Numbered from the stretch's first letter, positions 42,621-55,215 are shown. The stretch is 64,000 nucleotides of DNA from Paraburkholderia fungorum (GCF_902833645.1 NZ_CADFGE010000004.1:1-64000), one strand, 5' to 3'. Numbers and translations are program-made. The notes: generated by a model not told the origin, from the sequence alone.

Positions 42621-42654
42621 GCGCCACCATTCAGCCAATCGGCTAATGGTGCGC
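42621..42654. other. Bulged hairpin between CorC-like gene and pilB
   Basis: GCGC, ACCATT and AGCC pair with GGCT, AATGGT and GCGC around an AATC loop, with two single C bulges. It lies downstream of the minus-strand CorC-like gene and upstream of pilB, so it may end transcription of the former; no T tract is seen. Confidence 0.4.
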
Positions 42655-42689
42655 ACCGCGTCCATGTGCAATGCTGCGGTGTGCCGTGC

Positions 42690-43994
42690 TTAGCCGCGCA
42701 GAGCCTTGACGGCTTTCGCACCCGCGCGAACAGGTGGTTTGAACAGCTTGACGGTACGGATCGCCTGGTCGTCGCTGCGCATTACCTCGAGTTTCACCTC
42801 GCCGATCTGAACGCACACGTCGCCATCGGGAATGTCTTCGAGTATTTCGAGAATCAGCCCGTTGAGCGTTTTGGGTCCGTCGGTCGGCAGGGTGAGATGC
42901 AGCCAGCGGTTCAGTTCGCGCAGGGGCATGCTGCCGGCAACGATACATTCGCCGTTCTCGTTCCAGCCGCCACGCGAATTGGCGCCACGCGGAATCGAGG
43001 TCGTGAACTCACCGATCAGTTCTTCGATGATGTCTTCCGGCGTGACCAGCCCCTGCAACTCGCCGTATTCGTTCACGACCAGCGCCGTGCGGTGACGGCT
43101 CTCCTGGAAGTACTGCAGTTGCTGGAATACCGGTGTACCGGACGGCACGAAATACGGTTCGGCCAGCAACTCGCGCAGCGTCTCGCGCTCCAGTTCCTGG
43201 TTGTGCAAGGCGGCCAGTGTTTTTCTCACGTGCAGCACACCAAGCACACGGTCGATGTCGCCCTGATAGACGATCAGCTTGTTGTGGTAGCAGGTTTCCA
43301 ACTGGTGCAGGATCTGTTCGAACGGTGCGTCGAAGTCGAGCGCCTCGATACGGCGGCGCGGGATCATCACGTCGTCGACAGAGATGTTCTCGAGGTCGAA
43401 CAGGTTCAACAGAATGCTGCGGTGCTTGGTCGGCATGAAGCTGCCTGATTCGAGCACGATGGTGCGCAGTTCTTCGGTGGAAAGCCGTTGGTCGTGCGCG
43501 CCTTTGGTGTTGATATGCAGGACGCGCAAGATCGTGTTCGCGAACAGATTGACGAACCAGACGAGTGGTTTGCCGATGCGCATCATCGGTGCGATCAGCA
43601 GGCTGGCCGGCAGCGCGATCTTCTCGGGGAACGTAGCGCCGACGATTTTCGGCGTGATTTCCGCGAACACGATAATCAGAAACGCGACGATGCCGGTCGC
43701 GATCGACAACACCACGTTGTTACGGCCGAACGTATGCAGCGCGATCGAGGTGGTGAGCACCGGGATGATGGTGTTGAACAGATTGTTGCCGATCAGGACC
43801 ACGCTCAACAACTGGTCGGTATGCGCCAGCAGACCCTGAGTGGTCTTCGCGCCGAGCGCATTCTTGTTGGCAAGGTGTTTCAGGCGATGGCGGTTGATCG
43901 CCATCATCGCCGTTTCGGAAATCGAAAAGAAGCTGGAGCAGATAAGCAGCAGAAAGACGGCGCCGATCTGCGCCCATAAGGGAAGTTGTTCCAC
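42690..43994 (-). CDS. HlyC/CorC family (CNNM/CorB-like) membrane protein
   Basis: A 434-residue inner-membrane protein with an N-terminal DUF21/CNNM transmembrane domain (about residues 5-190, several helices), a CBS pair (about 205-330) and a C-terminal CorC_HlyC domain. Family members are linked to Mg2+ or Co2+ efflux, but the substrate is not readable here. The frame extends to 44096, but that part is Pro/Arg-rich and unlike the family. The GTG at 43994 (VEQLPLWAQIG) gives the normal length. No strong Shine-Dalgarno. Confidence 0.85.
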   Translation of the reverse strand: MEQLPLWAQIGAVFLLLICSSFFSISETAMMAINRHRLKHLANKNALGAKTTQGLLAHTDQLLSVVLIGNNLFNTIIPVLTTSIALHTFGRNNVVLSIATGIVAFLIIVFAEITPKIVGATFPEKIALPASLLIAPMMRIGKPLVWFVNLFANTILRVLHINTKGAHDQRLSTEELRTIVLESGSFMPTKHRSILLNLFDLENISVDDVMIPRRRIEALDFDAPFEQILHQLETCYHNKLIVYQGDIDRVLGVLHVRKTLAALHNQELERETLRELLAEPYFVPSGTPVFQQLQYFQESRHRTALVVNEYGELQGLVTPEDIIEELIGEFTTSIPRGANSRGGWNENGECIVAGSMPLRELNRWLHLTLPTDGPKTLNGLILEILEDIPDGDVCVQIGEVKLEVMRSDDQAIRTVKLFKPPVRAGAKAVKALRG

Positions 43995-44141
43995 GCGTCG
44001 TGAAGGGTAGGGAAGGGATGGAGAGAATATAGCAGAGGGGGCCGGGCGAACCGGTGGGCGGATGAAGCAGCAATGCCGCGGTAGCCGATCGCCCACAAAC
44101 GCAAGGCATCGATCGGTCGCTCGAAATTGCGACTCAAAAAC

Positions 44142-44172
44142 AAAAAACCGCCAAGCAAGCTGGGCGGTTTTT
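44142..44172 (-). terminator. Terminator after tRNA-Pro
   Basis: AAAAAACCGCC (44142-44152) and GGCGGTTTTT (44163-44172) form a stem with a 10-nt loop; read on the minus strand it ends in six T residues, 27 nt after the tRNA CCA end. Confidence 0.85.
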
Positions 44173-44198
44173 CGGGCCTTGAACTAACAAGGCAAATC

Positions 44199-44275
44199 TG
44201 GTCGGGGTGAGAGGATTCGAACCTCCGGCCTCTACGTCCCGAACGTAGCGCTCTACCAGGCTAAGCTACACCCCG
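44199..44275 (-). tRNA. tRNA-Pro (anticodon CGG)
   Basis: The minus strand folds as a 77-nt tRNA with encoded CCA: acceptor stem CGGGGTG with CACCCCG, D arm around TAGCTTAGCCTGGTAGAGC, anticodon stem CTACG/CGTAG with loop TTCGGGA (anticodon CGG, codon CCG), and TpsiC arm with GGTTCGAATC. The discriminator is A. Confidence 0.97.
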
Positions 44276-44313
44276 ATCTGTACTGCTGGACTCTTACGGT
44301 GTTTCAGTCTCGT

Positions 44314-45306
44314 TCAAGACTGTCTTGCCGTCGAGTAAGAACATAATTCTAGCAGGCTATCTTTGAAAATGGAATCGGGAAACGAAGAAATTGCTGCAGC
44401 CGCGGCAAGCGCTTCCTGCTTCGCGCACTCCAGCGTGTGGTCGAGCGCGCCGGAACGCGTGATCGCTTCGAAAATGGTGTCGAAACGGGCCGTGCCGCCC
44501 TGCTCGATGGCTTCTCGTGCAAGCGCCGACTGTTCAGGTGTGCCGCGCTCGATCAGATAAATCAACGGGAGTGTGGGTTTGCCTTCGCGCAGATCGTCGC
44601 CGGCGTTCTTGCCCATTGACTCGGCCGTGCCGGTGTAATCGAGCCAATCGTCCATGATCTGGAAGGCCGTGCCGATGCGGCGGCCGAATTCCGCCGCCGC
44701 GGCTTCCGTTTTTGCATCCGAACCGGCCAGCACAGCGCCAAGCTGGGCGGCGGCTTCGAACAGCTTGGCAGTCTTGTAGCGGATCACCTGCATGTAGCGC
44801 GCTTCGTCGACGTCGGCGTCATGCATGTTCAGCAATTGCAGCACTTCCCCTTCGGAAATGATGTTGGTCGCCTCCGACAGGATTTCCATCACCCGCATCT
44901 TGCCCACGCCAACCATCATCTGGAACGAGCGCGAGTACAGGAAGTCGCCAACCAGCACGCTTGCGGCGTTGCCGAACAGCGCATTGGCGGTCTGGCGGCC
45001 GCGCCGCAGATCGGATTCGTCGACCACGTCGTCGTGCAGCAGCGTGGCCGTGTGGATGAACTCCACCACGGCGGCCAGTTCGTGCCGATGCCCGGTGGTC
45101 TCGCCCAGGGCGCCCGCCACCAGCAGCAGCAGGGCGGGCCGCAGCCGCTTGCCGCCGGCACTGATGATGTACTCGGAGATCTGATTGATCAGCATCACGT
45201 CGGACGCCAGACGGTGCCGTATGACGCGATTGACCTGCTGCATGTCTTCGGCGATCGGAGCGAGCAGGCTGGCGGCGTTGGAGGAGGGGGTGGCAGTCGA
45301 CGACAT
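44314..45306 (-). CDS. ispB: Octaprenyl diphosphate synthase (polyprenyl synthetase)
   Basis: A 330-residue trans-polyprenyl diphosphate synthase that makes the ubiquinone side chain. The first Asp-rich motif is LLHDDVVDESDLRRG and the second is QIMDDWLDYTG; GGKRLRPALLLL is the substrate-binding segment. Transcribed divergently from rplU, as in E. coli. A TATAAT on the minus strand at 45333-45338 may be its -10, without a clear -35. Confidence 0.95.
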   Translation of the reverse strand: MSSTATPSSNAASLLAPIAEDMQQVNRVIRHRLASDVMLINQISEYIISAGGKRLRPALLLLVAGALGETTGHRHELAAVVEFIHTATLLHDDVVDESDLRRGRQTANALFGNAASVLVGDFLYSRSFQMMVGVGKMRVMEILSEATNIISEGEVLQLLNMHDADVDEARYMQVIRYKTAKLFEAAAQLGAVLAGSDAKTEAAAAEFGRRIGTAFQIMDDWLDYTGTAESMGKNAGDDLREGKPTLPLIYLIERGTPEQSALAREAIEQGGTARFDTIFEAITRSGALDHTLECAKQEALAAAAAISSFPDSIFKDSLLELCSYSTARQS

Positions 45307-45462
45307 GATGGCTGAATTGGGTAGTGCCGCGAATTATAAGGCGAATCGCGGCAGTTCCGGGTCGCCCGCTGCGGCTCGGCACGACGCAGACCGCGGATGG
45401 GCCGCTGCCGGGGCTGCCCGGCAGCGACGCCGGGCGTCGCGCGCGGTGACTCTCAATGAGTT

Positions 45463-45491
45463 TTGACCGAGCAGCTAACTCTATGTATAAT
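45463..45491 (+). promoter_or_regulatory. Promoter of rplU-rpmA
   Basis: TTGACC (45463-45468) and a perfect TATAAT (45486-45491) are spaced by 17 bp, giving a start near 45498 and a leader of about 48 nt before rplU. This is the strongest promoter-like sequence I see in the window. Confidence 0.88.
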
Positions 45492-45545
45492 CACGGGTTT
45501 CCGCGCGCGGTGCGTGGGAAAAATGAACACAGAGTGAGGTTCTCA

Positions 45546-45857
45546 ATGTACGCGGTCATAAAAACCGGTGGCAAGCAGTATAAAGTTGCCGTCGGCGAAA
45601 AACTTAAAGTAGAACAGATACCGGCAGACATTGACGCTGAAATCACGCTCGACCAGGTTCTCGCAGTGGGCGAAGGCGAATCGATTAAGTTCGGTACGCC
45701 GCTGGTCAGTGGGGCTTCCGTCAAGGCTACCGTCGTGTCGCAAGGTCGTCACGCAAAAGTGACCATCTTCAAGATGCGTCGCCGGAAGCACTACCAGAAG
45801 CATGGCGGCCACCGCCAGAACTATACCGAACTGCGCATCGACGCGATCAACGCGTAA
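45546..45857 (+). CDS. rplU: 50S ribosomal protein L21
   Basis: A 103-residue ribosomal protein that binds 23S rRNA. It starts [20 protein letters not shown] and has the basic [16 protein letters not shown] signature near the C terminus. GTGAGG lies before the ATG; further upstream in-frame codons lie in the promoter and are not used. 25 bp before rpmA. Confidence 0.97.
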   Translation: MYAVIKTGGKQYKVAVGEKLKVEQIPADIDAEITLDQVLAVGEGESIKFGTPLVSGASVKATVVSQGRHAKVTIFKMRRRKHYQKHGGHRQNYTELRIDAINA

Positions 45858-45882
45858 GCGCAACGGTTAAGGAGCAAATCAA

Positions 45883-46146
45883 ATGGCACACAAAAAGGCA
45901 GGCGGATCATCCCGCAACGGCCGCGACTCTGAATCGAAGCGTCTCGGCGTCAAGGTCTACGGCGGTCAGGCTATCAACGCTGGCGGCATCATCGTTCGCC
46001 AGCGTGGCACGCGTATGCACCCGGGCGAAAACGTCGGTATCGGCAAGGATCACACCTTGTTCGCGCTGACGGACGGCCACGTCAATTTCTCGACGAAGGG
46101 CGCAGCGAAGAAGCACATGGTCAACGTCGTCCCGGCAGCAGTCTGA
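45883..46146 (+). CDS. rpmA: 50S ribosomal protein L27
   Basis: An 87-residue ribosomal protein at the peptidyl-transferase site. It starts [20 protein letters not shown], the L27 signature, without the cleaved N-terminal leader seen in Firmicutes. AAGGAG lies 7 nt before the ATG. Confidence 0.97.
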   Translation: MAHKKAGGSSRNGRDSESKRLGVKVYGGQAINAGGIIVRQRGTRMHPGENVGIGKDHTLFALTDGHVNFSTKGAAKKHMVNVVPAAV

Positions 46147-46175
46147 GCTTACTCAGGCACGGGCTTCAGGACCGG

Positions 46176-46209
46176 AAAAAGGCCCCGCGAAGTTCGCGGG
46201 GCTTTTTTT
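46176..46209 (+). terminator. Terminator after rpmA
   Basis: GCCCCGCG (46182-46189) pairs with CGCGGGGC (46195-46202), with further A-T pairs at the loop and base, followed by a seven-T run. Located 30 bp after the rpmA stop; obgE begins about 170 bp later and may have its own promoter. Confidence 0.9.
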
Positions 46210-46312
46210 ATTGCAGCGCTTTTTGTCCGAAGAATTAGCGGATTGCATGGCCATCTCGGCGCGGTTAGCCGATCGGCCGATTGCCCACCGCACGGCGGGC
46301 GCGGCAAAATAG

Positions 46313-47497
<1,185 letters not shown>

Positions 47498-47578
47498 TAA
47501 GTACAAGCCTGAGCGCCGGCGCCTGCAAGGGCTGCCGGCATGCAATGCATCACGCGTCATCCCGGGAGACCGCGCACA

Positions 47579-48697
47579 ATGCGTTCAGTCATCGCAGATT
47601 CACGGCGATTGGTAGTGAAAGTCGGCTCGAGCCTCGTCACTAATGACGGGCGCGGCCTCGATCATGCTGCAATCGGCCGCTGGGCCGCTCAGATTGCCGC
47701 ACTGCGCGCGCAAGGCAAGGAAGTGGTGCTGGTCAGTTCGGGCGCCATTGCAGAAGGCATGCAGCGCCTTGGCTGGACCAAACGGCCACGCGAAATCGAC
47801 GAATTGCAGGCGGCTGCAGCGGTCGGTCAAATGGGTCTCGCGCAAGTCTACGAAAGCCGCTTTGCCGAGCATTCGATCCAGACCGCGCAAATTCTGCTGA
47901 CCCACGCCGATCTGGCCGATCGCGAACGCTATCTGAACGCCCGGTCCACGTTGCTGACGTTGCTGCGCTTGGGCGTTGTGCCGATCATCAACGAGAACGA
48001 CACGGTCGTTACCGACGAAATCAAGTTCGGCGACAACGACACCTTGGGCGCACTGGTTGCGAACCTGATCGAAGGCGATGCGCTCGTTATCCTCACCGAT
48101 CAGCAAGGGCTTTTTACCGCCGATCCGCGTAAGGATCCGCGCGCGACGCTTGTGCAGCAAGCCGATGCCGGTGCGCCGGAGCTCGAAGCAATGGCGGGCG
48201 GCGCGGGTTCGAGCCTGGGCCGCGGCGGCATGCTGACCAAGATTCTTGCCGCCAAACGCGCGGCGCACAGCGGCGCCAATACGGTGATCGCGAGCGGTCG
48301 CGAAGCTGACGTGTTGTCACGGCTGGCTTCGGGCGAGGCGATCGGCACGCAGTTGATCGCGCGCACCGCACGCATGGCAGCGCGCAAGCAATGGATGGCC
48401 GATCACTTGCAAGTGCGCGGCCACGTAGTGATCGACGACGGTGCCGTCGAAAAGCTGATCGAAGGCGGCAAGAGCTTGCTGCCGATCGGCATCGTCGGTG
48501 TGCAGGGCGCGTTTGCGCGTGGCGAGGTGATCGCCTGTTTGAGCGCGGCCGGACGTGAAGTCGCGCGGGGCCTGACCAACTACAGTAGTACGGAAACCAA
48601 GCTGATCCAGCGACGTCCGAGCGGCGAGATTGAATCGGTGCTCGGCTATATGCTGGAGCCTGAGGTGATCCACCGCGACAATCTTGTGCTGGTCTGA
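47579..48697 (+). CDS. proB: Glutamate 5-kinase
   Basis: A 372-residue amino-acid kinase for the first step of proline synthesis, with a C-terminal PUA domain (from about residue 280). [43 protein letters not shown] and GRGGMLTKI are the family motifs. The ATG at 47579 has GGGAG 8 nt upstream and gives E. coli-like length (367); a frame-open upstream stretch is rejected. Confidence 0.95.
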   Translation: MRSVIADSRRLVVKVGSSLVTNDGRGLDHAAIGRWAAQIAALRAQGKEVVLVSSGAIAEGMQRLGWTKRPREIDELQAAAAVGQMGLAQVYESRFAEHSIQTAQILLTHADLADRERYLNARSTLLTLLRLGVVPIINENDTVVTDEIKFGDNDTLGALVANLIEGDALVILTDQQGLFTADPRKDPRATLVQQADAGAPELEAMAGGAGSSLGRGGMLTKILAAKRAAHSGANTVIASGREADVLSRLASGEAIGTQLIARTARMAARKQWMADHLQVRGHVVIDDGAVEKLIEGGKSLLPIGIVGVQGAFARGEVIACLSAAGREVARGLTNYSSTETKLIQRRPSGEIESVLGYMLEPEVIHRDNLVLV

Positions 48698-48735
48698 ATC
48701 CCCGGCAAGACCCACACCGGAGCCGAACGACAGAC

Positions 48736-48773
48736 AAAAAAGCCGTTCCAGCGTGAGCTGGAACGGCTTTTTT
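48736..48773. terminator. Bidirectional terminator between proB and CNP1-like gene
   Basis: A perfect 16-bp stem (48736-48751 with 48758-48773) including A6 on one side and T6 on the other, with a 6-nt loop, between convergent genes. Confidence 0.93.
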
Positions 48774-48823
48774 ACGTCAGCGGCGGCTTCCGGAGAAAAT
48801 GGAAACCATGCGCGAAAACTGTC

Positions 48824-49375
48824 TTAATGAATCAGCGAGGTCTGCGTGCGTTTGTAGCGGATGTTCTCGACGATCTGCTTTGCAGAGCCCGTGGGCATCT
48901 TGTTCGCGCAGAAGTAATCCTGATACAGCGTTGCCTGATAGGCATTCAGCGCGCCATTCTCGATGCGCCTGAAGTCGTTGGCGACGGTTTCATCCCAGCC
49001 GTCGTGATCGGCGTTCAGCCCCGCATATTGGCGCCATTCATACGTGTCGCAGCGAATTCCTTCGTAGTTCACGTTGCGCGCGCCGCTCGGGCTGGTGACG
49101 ACGACGGTGTAACGCACCACGCCGTCGGTGCCGACGCTAAGCGAATTTTTATCGACCGCGAAGTGCAGCGGCGTGTTACCGGAAACCTCGAAAGGCAGCA
49201 GATTGGAGTCTTGCGGTAGCGGCGGCAAGGTGTCCACCTTGTTTTCAACCCAGTTGCTCGGCCGGTCCAGCAGATAGGCAAACGCGCTGTCGTCTTTATT
49301 CGTGGGTTTGCTGGCGCAACCAGCCAGCAGGGCGCCGGTGGCGACGCACGCCACGACGAGAGCAAGTGCTTTCAA
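48824..49375 (-). CDS. CNP1-like family lipoprotein
   Basis: A 183-residue predicted lipoprotein. From a TTG start at 49375 it reads as a short signal (KALALVVACVATGALLAGC) with lipobox LAGC at about residues 17-20, then a mature domain resembling the CNP1 family first described in Neisseria; function is unknown. GAGGAAA lies 5-9 nt before the TTG on the minus strand. The frame is open further upstream to 49447, but that part is not a signal peptide. Family assignment is from memory of conserved segments such as VRYTVVVTSPSGARNVNYEGIRC. Confidence 0.72.
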   Translation of the reverse strand: MKALALVVACVATGALLAGCASKPTNKDDSAFAYLLDRPSNWVENKVDTLPPLPQDSNLLPFEVSGNTPLHFAVDKNSLSVGTDGVVRYTVVVTSPSGARNVNYEGIRCDTYEWRQYAGLNADHDGWDETVANDFRRIENGALNAYQATLYQDYFCANKMPTGSAKQIVENIRYKRTQTSLIH

Positions 49376-49454
49376 TATGATTTCCTCGAAAGACGGGTGC
49401 GGCTCGTTGATGAGCCACACCCGCGGAGGCGGCGTGGACGGCCGCACAGAGTTG

Positions 49455-50201
49455 TTAATTGCGTACGCCGGGGCGAAACAGCGAGCCGGCGGCCGTTTCG
49501 CGATCCGATTCGTCTTCGTGTGCCGGCGCGGAGCCCAGTTCGGCTACCGACCCGGAACCCGGACCGCAATCAGACGCGATCGTCGTGTGAATCGACGTTT
49601 CGATGCTGAGGGTGGTCACCGAGGTGGTGACCGTCATCATCGTCGAATCCGGCGGACTTTCCATTGACGGCGCTATCCGGGGATAGCGAGGCCCATGGTG
49701 TCCGCCAGGTTTTTCCGCACGCGGCGCAGCCCGGCGCATGAAACGGGATAGCTCCGTCAGCGCCAACTGATACACATCCCGCTTGAACTCGATCACACAG
49801 TCGAGTGGCACCCAGTACTCGTTCCAGCGCCACGCATCGAACTCCGGGTGGTCGGTGGCGCGCAAGCATATGTCGCAATCGCGTCCAACCATCCGAAGCA
49901 AAAACCAGATTTGCTTCTGGCCGCGGTAATGACCGCGTACTTCGCGCTTGATGAACTTGTCAGGCACCTCATAACGCAACCAGTCGCGCGTGCGACCGAT
50001 CACCTTGACGTGCTCAGGAAGCAGCCCGGTTTCTTCGTGTAACTCCCGATACATCGCTTGCACGGGGGTCTCTCCGTACTTGATGCCCCCTTGCGGAAAC
50101 TGCCAGGAATGTTCACGGAGCCGTTTGCCCCAAAACACCTCGTTGTGCGCGTTCAAGAGGATGATGCCGACGTTCGGGCGAAAGCCTTCACGATCCAGCA
50201 T
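49455..50201 (-). CDS. rppH: RNA pyrophosphohydrolase RppH, with long tail
   Basis: A 248-residue Nudix enzyme that removes pyrophosphate from mRNA 5' ends. The start [17 protein letters not shown] is canonical, GGIKYGETP plus RELHEETGL form the Nudix box, and [14 protein letters not shown] is RppH-specific. E. coli RppH is 176 residues; here a tail of about 90 residues (Pro-rich, then Thr/Ser-rich) follows the catalytic domain at about residue 158. The ATG at 50201 is preferred over the open upstream codons. A TATAAT on the minus strand at 50235-50240 is a likely -10. Confidence 0.93.
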   Translation of the reverse strand: MLDREGFRPNVGIILLNAHNEVFWGKRLREHSWQFPQGGIKYGETPVQAMYRELHEETGLLPEHVKVIGRTRDWLRYEVPDKFIKREVRGHYRGQKQIWFLLRMVGRDCDICLRATDHPEFDAWRWNEYWVPLDCVIEFKRDVYQLALTELSRFMRRAAPRAEKPGGHHGPRYPRIAPSMESPPDSTMMTVTTSVTTLSIETSIHTTIASDCGPGSGSVAELGSAPAHEDESDRETAAGSLFRPGVRN

Positions 50202-50583
50202 ACAACCACCTTCGAATCCTTTAAAATTGCTTTGATTATAAACAGATAACGGACCCGACGCACCGATTCGCACCAGATTGGAACGATTCGCCGCAAAAGG
50301 CCCGCGTTTGCGGTAGCCTGTCTGTCTTTCCGTGCCTTATCCCTTGCTGCAAAGGCTTTGCGCGGCAGCTTCAATGCTGCGATTGGGCCGGTTTTGCCGG
50401 GGTTTTGCCTGGTATGCGCAGACCGTTTGCCGCATCTGAGCCGGGTTTTGGCCGGGTCCTGGCGAGCCGTTGGCCTGGCGTTCGGCGAGTCCGAGCCGGC
50501 CTCAAGCCGGGTCTGTAAAGATTTCCCCACCGTTTTCACCTTTCGGGCGGTCCCTCCGGAGCCGCCGCTTTTGGAAAATCTGA
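50202..50583. other. Divergent intergenic region, rppH / proS
   Basis: 382 bp. Contains the likely rppH -10 (minus strand, 50235-50240). The middle (about 50380-50510) is rich in short repeats of the type GCCGGGTTTTG and GGCCGGGT, which can pair in several ways. No clear proS promoter is visible, and no gene is supported. Confidence 0.4.
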
Positions 50584-52320
<1,737 letters not shown>

Positions 52321-52331
52321 GCGGACTCGAG

Positions 52332-52931
52332 GTGGAATACACCTTTCTGTCCGCGACAGTCCTGCTGATTCTGATCACCGACCCGCTCGGCAACATCCCG
52401 CTCTTCATTAGCTGTTTGCGTGGGGTGGCGCCGAAGCGGCGCACGGTCGTCATCCTCCGTGAGGTGGCGATCGCCTTCGCGATCCTGCTGGTGTTCATGG
52501 TGGTCGGCGACCGCTTCCTGCGCATGATGAGTCTGACTGACCAGTCGTTGCGCATCGGCGGTGGAATCGTGCTGTTTCTGATCGCGCTCAGGATGGTGTT
52601 TCCGCATCCAGACGGTCCGTTCGGCGGCGACACGCGCGGTGGTGAGCCGCTCATCGTGCCGCTCGCCATTCCGGCGCTGGCGGGCCCGTCGGCGCTTGCA
52701 ACGGTGATGCTGCTGACGTCGCAGGCGCCGGGCAAGATGTTCGAGTGGATCGGCGCGCTGACCGTCACGATGCTTGTCTGTGCGGTCGTGCTGATGCTGG
52801 CGGAGCGGATTCAGGCGTGGCTCGGCGAGCGCGCAATGATGGCTTTCGAGCGCTTGATGGGGCTGGTGCTGGTGGCCATCTCAGTGGAGATGATGCTCGG
52901 CGGTATCCGGTCGTTCGTGCATCAGCTTTGA
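52332..52931 (+). CDS. MarC family integral membrane protein (UPF0056)
   Basis: A 199-residue inner-membrane protein with about six hydrophobic helices. ITDPLGNIPLFI is the family hallmark, and PLAIPALAGPSALATVMLL its repeat. The family was once linked to multiple antibiotic resistance, but its function is not established. GTG start, 11 bp after proS, so probably cotranscribed. Confidence 0.88.
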   Translation: MEYTFLSATVLLILITDPLGNIPLFISCLRGVAPKRRTVVILREVAIAFAILLVFMVVGDRFLRMMSLTDQSLRIGGGIVLFLIALRMVFPHPDGPFGGDTRGGEPLIVPLAIPALAGPSALATVMLLTSQAPGKMFEWIGALTVTMLVCAVVLMLAERIQAWLGERAMMAFERLMGLVLVAISVEMMLGGIRSFVHQL

Positions 52932-52988
52932 GTCGGCCGAGAGGGTGCGGTGCGGGTAGAGCCGCGCTTTGCATCGATCCCAGCAAAC

Positions 52989-53015
52989 AAAAAAGCGGCC
53001 GCTGGCCGCTTTTTT
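52989..53015. terminator. Bidirectional terminator between marC-like gene and phosphoribosyltransferase gene
   Basis: AAAAAAGCGGCC (52989-53000) and GGCCGCTTTTTT (53004-53015) form a perfect 12-bp stem with a 3-nt loop, with T runs on both strands between convergent genes. Confidence 0.92.
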
Positions 53016-53071
53016 GCACGCTTTTTGCACTTAACCGCGTCATCAAACGCGGCTCCTGTTGCATGCGCCGC

Positions 53072-53623
53072 TCAGGCGCCTTCGGTCAACGCCCGGATAG
53101 TCGGGAGGTTGCGCCAGTAGCCTTTGGCATCCATCCCGCAGCCGAACACATAGCGGTCCGGCACTTCGAAACCGCAGTAATCCGGGCGCAGCGGCTTGGC
53201 CTTCGGAATGATCTTCTCGCACAACACCGCGCTCAGGAAGCGCTTCGCGCCCATCGCGAGAATGCGGTCGCGGATCGCGGCCATTGTCTCGCCTTCGTCG
53301 AGGATGTCGTCGAGCACCAGCACGACACGATCCTTCACCGACTCAGCCGGCGCCACGCGCCACTGCATCTCGTTGCCGCCCTTGGTGGTGTTGCGATAGC
53401 GGGTCAGATGGATGTAGTCGAATTCGAGCGGAAAATCGAGGTGCGGCAGCAGCATGCCGGTGAACACCGCCGCGCCACCCATGACCGACAGCACGAGCGG
53501 GAAGTCCTCGCTCATCTCGTTGCGGATGGCGGCAGCCATGCCGCTGATCGACGCGTTGACGTCGTCGGCCGAAACGATTTCTTCGGAGTGGCTGAAAATA
53601 TGGAGAGCTTCTTCGCGGTTCAT
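53072..53623 (-). CDS. hpt: Hypoxanthine-guanine phosphoribosyltransferase
   Basis: A 183-residue type I PRTase for purine salvage. VVLVLDDILDEGETM is the PRPP-binding loop and LEFDYIHLTRYRNTT the flexible loop region; the C-terminal part (DRYVFGCGMDAKGYWRNLP) fits base recognition. Monocistronic and antiparallel to its neighbours. A xanthine-guanine enzyme is less likely but not excluded. Confidence 0.88.
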   Translation of the reverse strand: MNREEALHIFSHSEEIVSADDVNASISGMAAAIRNEMSEDFPLVLSVMGGAAVFTGMLLPHLDFPLEFDYIHLTRYRNTTKGGNEMQWRVAPAESVKDRVVLVLDDILDEGETMAAIRDRILAMGAKRFLSAVLCEKIIPKAKPLRPDYCGFEVPDRYVFGCGMDAKGYWRNLPTIRALTEGA

Positions 53624-53766
53624 GACGTCTGACGGGCGGTAACTGTATACATAGTGTGGGTGAGAACGACGGCCGGCGGTACAGAATAAACCCGCACAAA
53701 TCCGGAGTCAGCCGCGCGTGCCGTGGTTCTTGTACGAAAGCACGCGCGCCGCCGTCTTGCTAAAGC

Positions 53767-55134
53767 TTAGCGCATGCCGGGCATCATGCCCTTCATGCCG
53801 CGCATCATCTTTTGCAGATTGCCGCCCTTCAGCTTTTTCATCATCGTGCGCATCTGGTCGTACTGATTCAGCATGCGGTTGACTTCCTGCACCTGCACGC
53901 CCGCGCCCGCGGCGATGCGGCGCTTGCGGGTGGCCTTGATCAGGTCGGGCTTCGCGCGCTCCAGCGGCGTCATTGAATTGATGATGCCTTCCATGCGGCG
54001 CATCTGCTTCTCGGCCTGGCCCATGTCGGCACCGGCGGCGGCTTGCTGGAACTGGGCCGGCAGTTTGTCCATCAGTGACGACAGGCCGCCCATGCCCTTC
54101 ATCTGGGTCAGCTGTGCGCGGAAATCGTTGAGGTCGAAGTCGCCGCCTTTCTTGACCTTGTCGGCGAGCTTCTGCGCGGCCTGAACGTCCACGCCGCGTT
54201 GCGCTTCTTCGACGAGGGCAAGAATGTCGCCCATGCCGAGAATCCGGTTCGCCATCCGATCCGGATAGAAGATTTCGAGGCCGTCGAGCTTTTCGGCGAC
54301 GCCGACGAACTTGATCGGCTTGCCCGTCACGTGACGTACGGAGAGTGCCGCGCCGCCGCGTGAGTCGCCGTCAAGCTTGGTGAGGACCACGCCGGTGAGC
54401 GGCAAGGCGTCGCTAAATGCCTTCGCGGTGTTGACCGCGTCCTGGCCGAGCATCGCGTCGACTACGAACAGCGTTTCCGCCGGTTTCAGCTCGCTGTGCA
54501 GTGCGGCGATTTCCTGCATCATCGCCTCGTCGATACCCAGACGGCCGGCCGTGTCGACCAGCAGCACGTCGTGGTAGTGGCGCTTGGCCCAGTCCACCGC
54601 GGCGCGCGCGATATCTACCGGCTTCTGATCCGGTTCCGACGGGAAGAAATCCGCACCGACCTGTTCCGTCACCATCTTCAACTGCGCGATAGCAGCCGGA
54701 CGGTAAACGTCGCACGAGACCGTCAGGACTTTCTTCTTGTACTTTTCGCGCAGGAGCTTGGCGAGCTTGCCGACCGTGGTCGTTTTACCGGCGCCCTGCA
54801 GACCTGCCATCAAAATGACGGCCGGCGGCGTGACGGCGAGGTTCAGTTCGACCGCCTTGCCTTCATAGTCGCCGCCGATCACCGCGGTCAGCTCGCGCTG
54901 CACCACGCCGACCAGCGCCTGACCTGGCGACAGGCTGCTGATGACCTCTTCGCCGAGCGCCTTTTCCTTCACCTTGGCGATGAACTCGCGCACGACGGGC
55001 AGCGCCACGTCCGCCTCGAGAAGTGCCAGGCGCACTTCGCGCAGCATTTCCTGGGTGTTCGCCTCGGTGAGCCGGGCTTCGCCGCGCAGCGTCTTGACGA
55101 CGCGCGCCATCCGTTGAGTCAGATTGTCGAGCAT
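53767..55134 (-). CDS. ffh: Signal recognition particle protein Ffh
   Basis: A 455-residue SRP54 GTPase that targets nascent membrane proteins to FtsY. The N domain is followed by G-domain motifs GLQGAGKTTTVGKLA, DTAGRLGIDE and TKLDGDSRGG. The M domain ends in a methionine-rich stretch (MKKLKGGNLQKMMRGMKGMMPGM) that holds signal sequences and 4.5S RNA. Transcribed away from the YpjD-like gene. Confidence 0.97.
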   Translation of the reverse strand: MLDNLTQRMARVVKTLRGEARLTEANTQEMLREVRLALLEADVALPVVREFIAKVKEKALGEEVISSLSPGQALVGVVQRELTAVIGGDYEGKAVELNLAVTPPAVILMAGLQGAGKTTTVGKLAKLLREKYKKKVLTVSCDVYRPAAIAQLKMVTEQVGADFFPSEPDQKPVDIARAAVDWAKRHYHDVLLVDTAGRLGIDEAMMQEIAALHSELKPAETLFVVDAMLGQDAVNTAKAFSDALPLTGVVLTKLDGDSRGGAALSVRHVTGKPIKFVGVAEKLDGLEIFYPDRMANRILGMGDILALVEEAQRGVDVQAAQKLADKVKKGGDFDLNDFRAQLTQMKGMGGLSSLMDKLPAQFQQAAAGADMGQAEKQMRRMEGIINSMTPLERAKPDLIKATRKRRIAAGAGVQVQEVNRMLNQYDQMRTMMKKLKGGNLQKMMRGMKGMMPGMR

Positions 55135-55215
55135 GGGGAGCGATGAACAGTGCGGCCGGAGCAGGGCGCGATGCGGGAGACGTCGCGGAGCAGGGGCCTA
55201 GTGTAAACTTCGAAT

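Noticed and set aside
50153..50539. A 128-codon minus-strand frame upstream of rppH
   Set aside because: It overlaps the rppH promoter and start in another frame, is Arg/Lys-rich and has no family match.
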